The notes below the pieces were generated by a model. It was not told where the DNA came from and ran no database searches. It saw only the letters and a list, made by a program, of their open reading frames with translations. Positions 13,662 through 24,879 of a stretch of DNA of 64,000 nucleotides are shown here, piece by piece. The stretch covers positions 1,187,501 through 1,251,500 of the forward strand of contig NC_135568.1 of the NCBI RefSeq assembly GCF_964340395.1, read 5' to 3'. The stretch comes from Glandiceps talaboti. Its lineage: Eukaryota; Hemichordata; Enteropneusta; Spengelidae. The translations under genes were made by a program, and so were the position numbers. Every line of letters begins with the position of its first letter. Position 1 is the stretch's first letter.

Positions 13662-13750
13662 CTTAGTATTCTAGTTTTACATGTGATCAGATGAATAGCT
13701 TTGACCATGAATATAACTTTAGCTTATTTTTAGTCATTGAGAACCCCTCC

Positions 13751-14103
13751 TTAAAGTGGCCATATGGATGAGAATTTGGTATTTATTTTGGATTTTTATT
13801 TGATAAAACAGCTTCACTATGTTTTTCTACTTGAAAAAATAATGTGAAATAACATATACCAAGTCTATGTTCATAACTCAATACATTGAAAAAAGATGCA
13901 AAAAGTGTAAAAAGTTTGTTATTGTACGTACCATAACAAACATTTTACACATTGTTTACTGTTTAGCAGTTTATTGAGTTATGAACATGGACTTGGTATA
14001 TGTTATTTCACATTATTTTTTCAAGTAGAAAAACATAGTGAAGCTGTTTTATCAAAAAAAATCCACAATAAATACCAAATTCTCATCCATATGGCCACTT
14101 TAA
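13751..14103. mobile_element. Palindromic MITE with TTAA target duplication
   Basis: TTAA (13751-13754) and TTAA (14100-14103) flank a near-perfect palindrome whose arms start AGTGGCCATATGGATGAG and run about 150 bp each, with few mismatches. TTAA duplication is typical of piggyBac-type transposition, so this is a likely non-autonomous member. It ends 134 bp before the first coding exon of the SPFH-like gene. Confidence 0.8.
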
Positions 14104-14237
14104 AATAAATCAGGTGATGTTCATGCTGTACAAGATAGGACACAGTATCAATACAGAAAAACCTGATAAATGCCAATTCTTAGTAACAAAATCAATTAAT
14201 TTATGACTAAATCTACCAACAATTTATTTTTTTTCAG

Positions 14238-14361
14238 AAGGAAAGGATAAAGAATGGCAGAGAAATCGTGTGCAGTTTGTGTAGGGGTCATTGTTAGCGT
14301 TGTTGTTGGTATTTTTGTTATCCTCATTGCTGTCAGCTTTTCTGGTGTTGAATTCTATGAG
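14238..14361 (+). CDS. SPFH-like gene, exon with start codon (residues 1-36; 16 nt of 5' UTR)
   Basis: A strong acceptor (T-run, CAG at 14235-14237) precedes 16 nt of UTR and ATG at 14254 in context AAGAATGG. Encodes the Cys-containing N-terminus and membrane helix, ending VEFYE at donor GTAAGT. The acceptor shows that a further 5' exon exists upstream. Confidence 0.88.
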
Positions 14362-15316
14362 GTAAGTATGACATAGCTCAGTGCTGGTGGTGGTGGTGGT
14401 GGTGGTGGTGGTGGTGGTGGTGGTGGTGGTGGTGGTGGTGGTTAGTGTGAGAAAAAAATGCATATTGAATTTTGAGTGTGAAATTGACTTGACTTTGTAC
14501 AACCCATAACACCAAAGTAAAGTGTTTTCTGTATGTACCACAATTGTTTATAGCATCTATATCAAGTACAACCCATAACACCAAAGTACAGTGTTTTCTG
14601 TATATACCACAATTGTTTATAGCATCCATATCAAGTACAACCCATAACACCAAAGTAAAGTGTTCCTGTATGTACCACAATTGTTTATAACATCTATATC
14701 AAGTGCAACCCATAACACCAAAGTACAGTGTTTTCTGTATGTACCACAATCGTTTATAGCATCCATATCAAGTACAACCCATAACACCAAAGTAAAGCAT
14801 TTTCTGTATGTACCACAATCATTTATAGCATCCATATTAAGTACTACCCATAACACCAAAGTAAAGTGTTTCTGTATATACTACAATAGTTTATAGCATA
14901 AATTGATTAATAATTCATACTTATACTTACTTACAATATTTCACATCATCAAATTGAGTTGATGTTTTATACGTATCTTTTATTCTATACCTTACTAGTA
15001 TGGTTTCCCAAGAAGGAAGTCCACCGGCACTGTATCCACAGACAGTGTGTACAGTGGAGGCAAGTACATGATAGGACCTGATAAGGAATTCAAGACATTC
15101 CCTGCTGATGCACACATTGAAGACGTGTATGTGTCAATTTTTACAGAGGATAAACTTGAGGTAAACCAACTATGTGAATTTTGTCAGAGTGGTATATACT
15201 GTAATGGAATATGTACATGTAGATATTACTATTTAGCTGTATAACCCTAGAGCTGGGAGTTAGTTTCACATGTTGATGTATGTACATGTATGTATGTATG
15301 TGTGTGTATGTATGTA

Positions 15317-15367
<51 letters not shown>

Positions 15368-15452
15368 GCGTGCGTATGTATGTGTGTGTGTGCGTGCTTG
15401 CGTATGTGTGTGTGTATGTATGTATGTGTGTATGTGTGTGTGTGTATGTATG

Positions 15453-15483
<31 letters not shown>

Positions 15484-18400
15484 CTATGTATGTATGTATG
15501 TATGTATGTATGTATGTATGTATGTATGTATGTATGTATGTATGTATGTATGTATGTATGTATGTATGTATGTATGTACGTATGTATGTATGTATGTATG
15601 TATGTATGTATGACAGGTAGATTGGCAAACAGACAGAATAGAAGAGGAAGAGGAGAAAAAGATTGGAGAAGAGAGGGTGGGTGGGAGAGAGTATAAAAAG
15701 AGCAAGAGAGAATTTGTTACTATCAGATCTTTACAATTACAAATCATTGAATAGATTTTAATGATAGAATCTTTCAATACATGATGTTATAATATAACTA
15801 CTCCTGAATTTATCACTATGGTAACAGTAAATGGCATAGTAGTAATAAGTTCCATATAGAGAGAATCATGGACAATGGAACAGAGACAGGGACATGATAT
15901 TCAAGTTTAGTGTACTTCCCTACCTTTGTCAAATGGAAGCAATTGTGTTCAGTAATCAATGCATCAAATGTTGTAATAAGATTTACTAACTTTCCATGTC
16001 ATTTTTTTTCACTATGTAGGTGGATATTGTGTGTAGCTTTCAGTATTTCCTAAGACCAGATGATTTGAAGTTACTACATGATACTCATGACATCTATTAT
16101 GCACCTGTGTTACGTACTAGTGCCATTGATGCACTTAAAGGAGAGGCACCTAATTTCAGTACTGACGAATACATTAGTAACAGAGATGCCATAGAGTTAG
16201 CATTGACTGAGGCTATCGCTTTGAGACTTGGAGGAAAATGTTGTAAAAAGAACTGTGCTGATTCAGTAGAAGGTTAGATTTTATACCTCTTACTTTTGTT
16301 GTATCAAGGTCTTTGTGGAAAAGTTTTGCAGAACTGTGTAGTTTTGGCACATGCGTGGTCCAACCACCAGAAAAATACTATGTACATGGCTATGTGGCAT
16401 ATAAAGAGTTCAGCCTATCAGGTACCCATTTATACCATCCAACACAGACACAGTATGACCAGTCACTTGCACTCAACTACCCAGTGAGTGTTTAGTTACT
16501 GTTTACAAAGTTTACAAAGATTTCATCCAACCAGATACACATCTATACAGTTCTGAATCATCTTGGTGGTACAGACATGGTGTAGTTATATTGTATCCTC
16601 TATTAAATAGAGTACATGCAATTCTTATTACCATTAGCTTCATCAGTCATATCCCATGTAATCCTATCAGGTACCCATTTACTTTAGTCAGTTCTGGCTG
16701 AGATATCAGTGATACTCCCTCAACTCCATGGGGCTAGGAGGAGAGGGGGGCATACATCAACTCCATGGGGCTAGGAGGAGAGGGGGCATACATCAACTCC
16801 ATGGGGTTAGGAGGAGAGGGGGGCATACATCAACTCCATGAGGCTAGGAGGAGAGGGGGGCATACATCAACTCCATGAGGCTAGGAAGAGAGGGGGGCAT
16901 ACATCAACTCCATGGGGTTAGGAGGAGAGGGGGCATACAATGCTTGGTACCACTAAGTTTATCCATCATATAATCCCATCCTACCAGGTACCCATTTGTC
17001 AGCTTCATAACTCAATTCATATTTTATTTGACAGGGTGTGTGCGAAATTGTAGACCTTTCAACGACTGTACTGATGAAGATTTAGGGTATTCTGCTGATT
17101 TGAAGTACTTTCAACTCAGAAAAGTGACAATAGCACAGGAAGTGATTTCAAACAACTTACTAGCTCTAACTCAGTTAGAAGATGCAATACAAGAACAATT
17201 CATACAGGAGGCACAGGTAGTCAGAAAAGAGACGGAGAGACAGGTAAATACAACAAAATTACTATTAGCTTGAACCATGGAAGTATAACCCACAGGAAGA
17301 ACAACTGAGTTAATCCCTTTAAAAATCCTTTGTTTTAGACCGAGTTAATCCCTTTATATCCATTGTGTGAAATCCCTCTGATCTTAGGTTGGATGTCGCA
17401 CTGGCAGTGGGCGACGTTGGTTACCAGGGCGTGGCTTTTTCATGTGAGCGTTGCTAAGCCGTCTCTGTTACGGGCAAAGCTCACTGCATATGCGCAGAAC
17501 GTTTCATTGAAAAGATAGCGTCTTCCTGAGGTAAACAGTGTTTGTTGTTACGCGATCGAGTAAGATTGACGGAAGTTACACCAATTTCTAGTTTGCACAC
17601 TCGTTTTTGTGAATGTTTTTCAACTCTCGATTTCAATATGTGAACAAATCAGAACAAAAACTGTCTTTGAAGAAAATGAACCGCAGATTACATGCTTTCC
17701 AACGGTATTTTTGTCTACATGTTCCGGTTTGTTCCGGAGTGTGCAGACGCGAGTTGAAAATTTTGATTTCTTGACATCACCACGTACGCTCGTGTCCCCT
17801 TTTCTGTCATTTGCTTATATACAAATGCGCTGTGTGTTGCACAGGGAAGCATTTCCTTACTTTTTTAGGTGGTTTTGGTGTCAGTAAGACTATTATTTGA
17901 CTGCTGTAATGGTTGCTAAACTTGTTGACTACAATGCGACTCTTCATTTCCTTTACTTTCTATCCACAGGCATTTGTTTCCCGAGTTATGTCTCAGAATA
18001 TTTCTATCAGAATACAATAAAATGTCGATAATATCGTTAATGTTGACGTATTTAGCCAACTATATATGAAAGGGGTAAAATTACACTTGTTTCTGTGATC
18101 GCACAGGTTCACTCGCCGCGAAAGAAGACACGAGGTTTGAAAGCTAGGCAGCCGCCATTAGTACCGTACATAAACATGAACTTTCAACCGGCCGTTGTAG
18201 TGGGCAAACATTTCGATTTTACCTTCTGTCCCTTCCTAGTTCCCAAATGTAACAATCTTCCGATAAATCGCGTCGTTGTTACAATCGGAGCATGCCTACC
18301 AAAGATATCAACCGATTTCTGACGCCATGTAGCTAGGGAATTGGATCGGAGCAGAATGTTTTTCTAACTACCTATTTTGCATATTGTCCTAGCCCTTTAG

Positions 18401-19670
18401 GCTTTATGTAACTACAGCAGCACATGTTACGGCCGATAGCGGCTCTCCATTTACCATGTAAACATATCCAATCACTTTTTCGGAAGGTAGTTAGAAAAAA
18501 AATTATCTCCTCCAATTCCCCTTGTAATTTTATTCTGATAGAAATATTCTGAGACATAACTGGGGAAACAAATGCCTGCGTTTCTACCTCAGACTTATGT
18601 GTAACGAGTATCCACGACAACACCCGAACTACGTCATTAATATGCTAAGCTCGTTCCGGACACCCGGAAGTTGTTCACACATCGTTAGGAAAGCCAGCTT
18701 ATCAAGCTTAAAGTAAGCGGTTACTGATTGCAGTGCAAACAGCGGCATCCAACATGTGCTGTTTGATCCCACCCCAGTTGTTCTTCCTGTGGGTTATACT
18801 TCCATGCTTGAACGGAACCTTTGCATGCCATATTCAGTGCAAATGGAAATGAAACAATCAACAGAATTAATGTGAGCTTGAAGAGACACTTTGCCATTAC
18901 CAGTACAAATGAAATGTGACACCAACCACAAGAAGGCATGAAAATGATATGAGATTGTCAGTTTACTTTAAAACTGCAAGTAGTTGTAGAATGGCTATTG
19001 TTAAATTGGTAGACTTTATAACTAAGATGTAAGGAAATTGAATACATTGTATAATGTAAACAGTAAAGTATGTACAGTGAGATGCATGAGTACCAAGTAC
19101 ATTCACACTCAAACCAGCCAGGTCATATTGATTGGTTGTCAGGGGTAACGTGGTAGTAACTTAGATATTATTCCCCAGTGTTTTTCTTTGATCAGCCAAA
19201 GTATTTACCAAAGGCGTTGTTACTTCTCATCTCTTTACTCATAGTGACAAGGCCCTCTAAGTTACTCATATTTTTCCTTGGCCAAACAAAGGCAAATATC
19301 AGGAGTAATATCCAATTACATGCAATTCCAGTAGTATAGTGCTTTTATCTGAAAATATATCATTTGTAACGCTAGATTTTCACTTACAATTTTGGACTTG
19401 TTATTTTAGGTGGCGGCCATTCAGAATGAGGCTGCTGAAATCACCCAGAATGCAACAGCAGAAGCCAACCTGATTGTTGCCAAAGCTGAGGCTGAGGCAA
19501 GGGCAGTTGTAGAGGAAGCACATAACCAAGGTTTGAAAGATTTGTATTCAAAGTTAGGATTTGGAAATGATGACGGCTACAAGGCATCTTTCAACTATCT
19601 ACGTACACTCAGAGATAAAGAAGATGTTCATTTGAATGTAGACTTTGATAGTCTCAGAATTAATGTCTAA
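14254..19670 (+). CDS. SPFH/band-7-like single-pass membrane protein, 5 coding exons, 330 aa
   Basis: Exons 14254-14361, 14999-15160, 16020-16272, 17035-17243 and 19410-19670 join in phases 0,0,1,0 and end in TAA. Residues 1-10 carry two Cys (MAEKSCAVC). About 9-30 form one hydrophobic helix. The body has [40 protein letters not shown] and [10 protein letters not shown], a beta-rich then helical layout like SPFH domains. Residues 164-186 hold six Cys. From about 215 an Ala/Glu/Gln helix ([17 protein letters not shown]) resembles the coiled coil after SPFH domains in prohibitin, stomatin and flotillin. Family assignment rests on pattern, not on a catalytic motif; the exact function is unknown. 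The Cys cluster and sequons N135 and N258 suggest that the body faces the lumen or outside (type II), unlike classical cytosolic stomatins. No exon looks broken. Confidence 0.85.
14393..14442. repeat. (GGT)n microsatellite in intron 1 of the SPFH-like gene
   Basis: Sixteen or so GGT units starting 31 bp after the exon donor. Confidence 0.95.
14497..14895. repeat. 69-bp minisatellite, about 6 copies
   Basis: Unit CAACCCATAACACCAAAGTA with CTGTATGTACCACAATTG and TATAGCATC. Intron 1 of the SPFH-like gene. Confidence 0.92.
14999..15160 (+). CDS. SPFH-like gene exon 2 (residues 37-90)
   Basis: Acceptor TTACTAG, donor GTAAAC, phase 0. Encodes [20 protein letters not shown], then the first beta-rich part up to EDKLE. 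Confidence 0.9.
15274..15613. repeat. (TATG)n/(TG)n compound microsatellite, 340 bp
   Basis: Alternating TG and TATG/TGTA tracts in intron 2 of the SPFH-like gene. Open on both strands, but not coding. Confidence 0.97.
16020..16272 (+). CDS. SPFH-like gene exon 3 (residues 91-174)
   Basis: Acceptor ATGTAG, donor GTTAGA, leaves one nucleotide. Encodes [20 protein letters not shown] and [19 protein letters not shown]. Confidence 0.92.
16718..16945. repeat. 37-bp G-rich minisatellite, 6 copies
   Basis: Unit ATCAACTCCATGGGGCTAGG followed by AGGAGAGGGGGG. Intron 3 of the SPFH-like gene. The G-runs could form quadruplexes. Confidence 0.92.
17035..17243 (+). CDS. SPFH-like gene exon 4 (residues 175-244)
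   Basis: Acceptor TTTGACAG, donor GTAAAT. Encodes [12 protein letters not shown] completing the Cys cluster, then the amphipathic helix [15 protein letters not shown] through ETERQ. Confidence 0.92.
17260..18825. mobile_element. Compound inverted-repeat element in intron 4 of the SPFH-like gene
   Basis: Outer arms: 17269-17307 and 18779-18817 are near-identical in opposite orientation. Inner arms: 17969-18022 matches 18528-18585 inverted, and 18337-18374 matches 18486-18520 inverted. The enclosed DNA is CpG-richer than the surrounding intron and has a donor-like GAG|GTAAAC near 17530. No transposase is readable. Target duplications were not identified. Confidence 0.5.
18721..18897 (-). CDS. 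Small ORF with signal-peptide-like start (58 aa), hypothetical
   Basis: ATG at 18897 gives [20 protein letters not shown], a basic then strongly hydrophobic leader, followed by a short body with [15 protein letters not shown] and C-X-C-X2-C near the stop. The part coding for [10 protein letters not shown] is duplicated inverted at 17280-17309. Could be a small secreted peptide, an exon of a transposon gene, or chance. Confidence 0.25.
   Translation of the reverse strand: MAKCLFKLTLILLIVSFPFALNMACKGSVQAWKYNPQEEQLGWDQTAHVGCRCLHCNQ
19165..19320. mobile_element. Dispersed foldback repeat family, partial copy 2
   Basis: Contains ATTATTCCCCAGTG, GTGACAAGGCCCTCTAAG and TTTTTCCTTGGCC, the core foldback part of the family, inside the last intron of the SPFH-like gene. 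Confidence 0.55.
19410..19670 (+). CDS. SPFH-like gene exon 5 (residues 245-330, stop TAA)
   Basis: Acceptor TTTTAG. Begins [20 protein letters not shown], continues the Ala/Glu helix, then [20 protein letters not shown] and ends SLRINV. Confidence 0.92.
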   Translation: MAAIQNEAAEITQNATAEANLIVAKAEAEARAVVEEAHNQGLKDLYSKLGFGNDDGYKASFNYLRTLRDKEDVHLNVDFDSLRINV

Positions 19671-19773
19671 TTTTAGAAGACAAACTACACCTCAGAATCC
19701 AGAAATTGGAATTACTTTGAATAGGGAACTTGCAATCCCACCATGTTGAATGTTGCATCATGGGAAATGTGAT

Positions 19774-19779
19774 AATAAA
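19774..19779 (+). promoter_or_regulatory. Candidate poly(A) signal of the SPFH-like gene
   Basis: AATAAA 104 nt after the TAA stop, the first such hexamer downstream. A later site could also be used. Confidence 0.45.
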
Positions 19780-20835
19780 TACTAATGAATTGGTATTGTA
19801 AACAATACTGTTACATTGTTTGCAACCACGAACGATCAATTCATAGTTACCCTGACCATTGTGGGAGGTTTATTTTATCAGTAGCTCCAGATTAGGTATT
19901 ACAATAACCACAGATAATCCCATAGTCCTTTACATCTGAGCATGCTCAGTCTGGGTTGCAAGTTCCCTATTGAAGTATCTTAAATTACCAAAGACTTTGT
20001 CAAATGAAAATTTGATCCTTGTCATTTATCCTCGTCCTTTTGAAACTGTCTTGTTTTCCAGGAAATTGTTATTTTTCCATATCATTATAAAATACTGACA
20101 GTATTTGGCAGCTAATGTTGTAGTTTTAATATCATTTTAACCTCGTCATAATAATTATCATTTTTTTTCTTGATTTTGACTGAGAAGAGGTGGAAATTTC
20201 ATTGACAAAATGTCCACAAAATTGATTTTGACTTGATTTCTGAGGTGTGCTGTATGTAAATTCCACAGTAGTTGTAACTGTTTTTTTCATCAATTTTTAC
20301 AAGCTGCAAAAAAACAAGTAAACCTTTATATAAAATGATTCAGTCCTTCTAGTTAGTTCAATTACCTCGTTGTCAATGATATGGAGTATACACTGACTTG
20401 ATGGCAGTGTGTAAACAATCATGAAAGAGTACATTTACTTACCGGGGTATTTGTCAACAAAGTGCAGGTTTGTGGGGTGTTGTAGAATTTTGATCACAAG
20501 GTGACCATCCATACTTCAGCATGTATAACAACTCAACAAATGAGAACTTGAAATATGAAAAAATGATAGTTCAAGTTACAGCTACTGTGGGTTGATTACT
20601 GATTGGATTTATCTATTATGTTATTGTAATGTGTGTTTACATTTTATAACCTCGTTTCTAGTATTGTACCAAAACTAACAGCATTGATCAAAAATATTCA
20701 TTAGCTTGGCATAAATGATCCTCATCAGAATGGCAAATTCCATAGTAACAACTGACTATCAACATCAGATGCTATAATCCCAAAATTAACAGTGACGGGC
20801 ATCGAAGTACTAACATCTACAATCAGCTGATAATA

Positions 20836-20849
20836 CCGCCACCTAGTGG
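20836..20849 (-). promoter_or_regulatory. CTCF-like motif 1
   Basis: The minus strand reads CCACTAGGTGGCGG, an exact fit to the bilaterian CTCF core consensus CCASYAGRKGGCRS. Binding is not shown by sequence alone. Confidence 0.4.
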
Positions 20850-21035
20850 TCAGCTGTAACTACGAAATTTGTCACTCTGATGGGATTGTCGACCAAGACA
20901 TATTGAAAACTCAATGCTAAAACACTTTGAACTGCTTGTGCATTATAATCTATGTGAGTCAGTTTTCAGTATTATGTCAAATTTCAGTAAGTTGACAGGT
21001 ATCAAACTATCTATATGTATAGTCAGCTAATAATA

Positions 21036-21049
21036 CCGCCACCTAGTGG
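21036..21049 (-). promoter_or_regulatory. CTCF-like motif 2
   Basis: Identical CCACTAGGTGGCGG, same orientation, 200 bp from motif 1. Confidence 0.4.
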
Positions 21050-21714
21050 TCAGCTATGGAAATGTTGAATTTCAGTAAGTTGAATCCTGTGCTTCATGAA
21101 ATATATAGATTACCACAATGACAAATATGGTGAAACTGGTTTTATCTTAACAGTTGTATTCCTTTATGTTTAGTCATTTCACTTTTTTGTTCTTTTTTTT
21201 TCGTTTTCCACTATTTTGATAGTGTACCAACTTTGTGAAATAATGTCTTTCTGTGGAAACTTTTTGGTACTAAAATGCATACATTCAGTGAATGAAAATG
21301 AGAATGAATTCATCTTATAGCCAGTGTAAAATAGATAAGGAAAGTGGAAATTTGTTCAAACACAAAATGTAAAAATGGAGTCAGAATTTTACCTTCTCTT
21401 GACTAGTTTATAGTCAGATTTGATTTGCACCGAAAATGTAAGTTTGCTGTATATAGATTTTGCAACGATAAAACAAATCACTAGATTTGATAAATTTGAT
21501 AAGAATTAGAATACAACTACTACATATTTAAATAGACATTAAATAGAAATGAAAATCAAGTTTTGTAAGTAGATAAATATATGATAACAATATTATTAAA
21601 ATAGGTAGTGGCGTCAGTGTTTTTGGTAAGGTATTTGAACCCTAGTATTAGTAATAGAGAAGACTGAAGTATTAGAACAGAACCTTGTGACGTGTTACAG
21701 GAAGAGTGGTTTAC

Positions 21715-21930
21715 CCAACTGAGTAGAGCGAGGAGGGAACCCAACCAGGTAGAGTGAGTAGGGAACCCAACCGGGTAGAGTGAGTAGGGAACCTGACCAG
21801 GTAGAATGAGTAAGGAACCCAACCAGGTAGAGTGAGTAGGGAACCCAATCGGGTAGAGTGAGTAGGGAACCCGACCGGGTAAAGTGAGTAAAGAACCCAA
21901 CCGGGTAGAGTGAGTAGGGAACCTTATCAA
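21715..21930. repeat. 27-bp minisatellite, about 8 copies
   Basis: Unit GTAGAGTGAGTAGGGAACCC plus AACCGG. Confidence 0.92.
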
Positions 21931-22383
21931 AAACACTGGGCTTCATGATCAGCGTTACTATGAAATCTTTTTTAAAAGTTGAATCTAGTATAATCCTTTG
22001 TATAATGAATTGAGTACAAGTAGTACTATATACTACATGTCTACCTCTATCTCTGACTTCAAGTGACACAAGCTGAACTTAGAAGTTATTTGACTCAAGT
22101 AATAATACTTACATAAAATCAGAATTAATAACTGTATAGGTATTATATCATTACACAAATGAATGTTTCATGGACTCTGGGTTCATAGTATCAAAATAAA
22201 AATTATATTCACAGTCGAAAAATTTCTTGATGTAGTAAATAATTTGGGATTTACTTCCACCAATGTTTTGAGTGTGAGTAGGAATTTTCATGTGATGTAA
22301 AGTTAATGTCAATGCATGCATTCAATGACATCTGATATTATGTTCTATTGTTGTCAGCACATGTGATGCAATAAGTAGAAGTT

Positions 22384-22712
22384 ATTCCCCAGTATTTTTC
22401 TTCATTCAGCCAAGGAAAATATGAGTGACCTAAGGGGCCTTGTCACCACGAGTCACTAGAGGAGTAGTGATAACCCTTTGTCACAAGTATTTTCTGGCTG
22501 AATGAAGAAAAATTCTGGAGAATAACAGAATTATACCAGTGCCAGTAATATCCATGTAAAAAAAATCAGGGAAAGTAATGGCAATTTTGAGCATTTTGAC
22601 TCATATTTTGAACACAGCAGAACCAGTGATGTAGACACATGTTCTTGTGACGTAGAACGAGAGTAATATATTCCATATTTTTTGTTGAACCTGACTCGTG
22701 CATGGTATAATA
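22384..22712 (+). mobile_element. Dispersed foldback repeat family, copy 3
   Basis: Starts TTATTCCCCAGTATTTTTC, contains CTAAGGGGCCTTGTCAC and its own inverted half (TTTCTGGCTGAATGAAG), then GGCAATTTTGAGCATTTTG and ends GTGCATGGTATAATA. Confidence 0.65.
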
Positions 22713-23089
22713 GCAGTTTTACATTTCCTCAATATTTTAGTATAATATTGTAGACTAAATTATATTATTTCTAAATACCAGGTTTTAGTTGACATTGACA
22801 AGTGATTGTCTGAATCAGTAATTAGAATAAACAAATACCTTGTACTCTACACCAAAGATTACACCCCTAAAATGTAGAACTCAGCTTGTGTCATTTGAAG
22901 TTTGTTCTTTAATTAAGTGACCAACTCTTTTGTAAAAGTTATTTGTAAAACTAATACTACTCTTTGTATTAAATGAAAATATTTTCTAAAAACATTCCCA
23001 GACATTTTTCTGATAGTAGTTTTGTATCGTAGAATTGTATTTTGAAACTACTATATTCTATTTGTAATGTACATACTGTAATACTGGTT

Positions 23090-23850
23090 CATAACATTTC
23101 ATATTTCACAACTACATGTTTTGACGTTCATAGCATTTCATATTTCATAACTACATGTTTTGACGTTCATAGCATTTCATATTTCATAACTGTTTTGAAA
23201 TTCATAGCATTTCATATTTCATGACTACATGTTTTGAAGGTCATAGCATTTCATATTTCATGAATACATGTTTTGAAATTCATAGCATTTCATATTTCCT
23301 AAGAAGAACTACATGTTTTGAAGTTCATAACATGTCATATTTCATACTTCATAACTACATGTTTTGAAGGTCATAACATGTCATATTTCATAACTACATG
23401 TTTTGAAATTCTTAGCATTTCATATTTCCTAAGAATAATTACATGTTTTGAAGTTCATAACATGTCATATTTCATATCTACATGTTTTGAAGTTCATAAC
23501 ATTTCATATTTCATAACTACATGTTTTGAAGTTCATAGCATTTCATATTTCATAACTACATGTTTTGAAGTTCATAGCATTTCATATTTCATAACTACAT
23601 GTTTTGAAGTTCATAGCATTTCATATTTCATGAATACATGTTTTGAAATTCATAGCATTTCATATTTCCTAAGAAGAACTACATGTTTTGAAGTTCATAA
23701 CATGTCATATTTCACAACTACGTTTTGAAATTCATAGCATTTCATATTTCATGACTACATGTTTTGAAGTTCATAGCATTTCATATTTCATGAATACATG
23801 TTTTGAAATTCATACCATTTCATATTTCCTAAGAATAACTACATGTTGTT
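23090..23850. repeat. 39-bp minisatellite, about 19 copies
   Basis: Unit ACTACATGTTTTGAAGTTCA plus TAGCATTTCATATTTCAT, with variants carrying CCTAAGAAGA. The 39-bp period is a multiple of three, so it leaves a long open frame (23318-23728), which is a by-product. Confidence 0.95.
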
Positions 23851-24074
23851 GAAGTATAACAGGGTATGACTGTTGGTGGAATATTTTGATTTGTATATTT
23901 TAGTTTGGTTATTTTTTTTAATACATGTACCTGTTAAAATGATCATTTTGTCTCATACCTGTATAATATATATCTTCATCAGTATTTTCTCTGTTTTGTT
24001 TTGAAAGCATAAATATTGGATTTAAATGTGGTATAAACATGTAAAGGTAAACATGGTAGCGTGCAAATAGATGT

Positions 24075-24375
24075 TAGTCCCCAACATTTTTCTTTCTTCG
24101 GCAAAGGAAAAGATGAGTGAACTAAGGGGCCTTGTCACTACAAGGCGTGAGATGTGTAGTGACTGAACTGTAAGGTCACGAATATTTTAGAACTGAAAGA
24201 AAAATATTGGGGAATAATATAATCGGGGAAAATAATAGCAATTTTGAACGTTTTGACTCGCATTTCGAACGCAGAACCAGTGACGTAAACACGAGTTGTT
24301 GCAGGGTAGAATGACCAGGGTATATACTCCATATATTTTTTACAAAGACAATAACTTGGCTTGCACATGGTATAA
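24075..24375 (+). mobile_element. Dispersed foldback repeat family, copy 4
   Basis: Shares AAGGGGCCTTGTCACTAC, GCAATTTTGAACGTTTTGAC, GAACCAGTGACGTAAACACG and GCACATGGTATAAT with copy 3, with about 20-25% divergence by eye. Confidence 0.65.
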
Positions 24376-24879
24376 TTCAAAATGGAGATTTTTTTCAGTG
24401 TACATGCATTATATCAGATAATATTGGCAACACATTTACAAGCAAAATTCCGTCATGTTTGAGTTCAAAGTATTCTATACTTTTTTTAAAAAAATATTAT
24501 TTTCTGTACCTTAAATGTGCCATATTGTGAATACCAATTAATTTATAAATCTATACTAATACATGCCCTCATATTTACACTTTACAAAATACATACACTT
24601 GGCAAAACAAGTGTGTGTAAGACCAAAGTTTGTGTGTTGTGTCTTTGAATAGGATGTATTTTAGCAGATTTCCACAATAAAACCATGTTTCAGCTTACCC
24701 ATTGAAACAAATTATCAAGAAGTTCAATTACATACAATATTAGAGCTATGTCACATGCTAATGTGGTTAAAGTTTAGCATTATGCCATGTTACTTTACAT
24801 ATTGATGTAGTTCAAGTGTCCAACACTGTCTACATCATATGATAGTTAAAGCCATGGATGCTGACATTGACATAGTTCA

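Larger units (their letters stand above)
20690..21070. repeat. Foldback-like repeat block with two CTCF-like sites
   Basis: CCTCATCAGAATGGCAAATTC (20 bases of which also occur near 4980) and the partly inverted TTTGTCACTCTGATGGGATT bracket the block. A segment with TAATACCGCCACCTAGTGG occurs twice, 200 bp apart. Confidence 0.5.

Noticed and set aside
15266-15628. Long open frames on both strands (Cys/Met/Val or His/Thr/Tyr-rich)
   Set aside because: Translations of TG/TATG microsatellite; same reason for 30266-30759 and 51058-51301.
16313-16495. Protein-like 60-residue frame with a following GTGAGT
   Set aside because: Lies in intron 3 of the SPFH-like gene. The exon 3 to exon 4 join without it restores a sensible Cys-cluster sequence, and pieces of it (CAGGTACCCATTTA) recur through the intron as a low-copy repeat.
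17609-17887. 92-residue plus frame in intron 4 of the SPFH-like gene
   Set aside because: No domain or splice support; lies within the inverted-repeat element.
23318-23728. 136-residue repetitive open frame
   Set aside because: 39-bp unit is divisible by three and stop-free; no start context, no domain.
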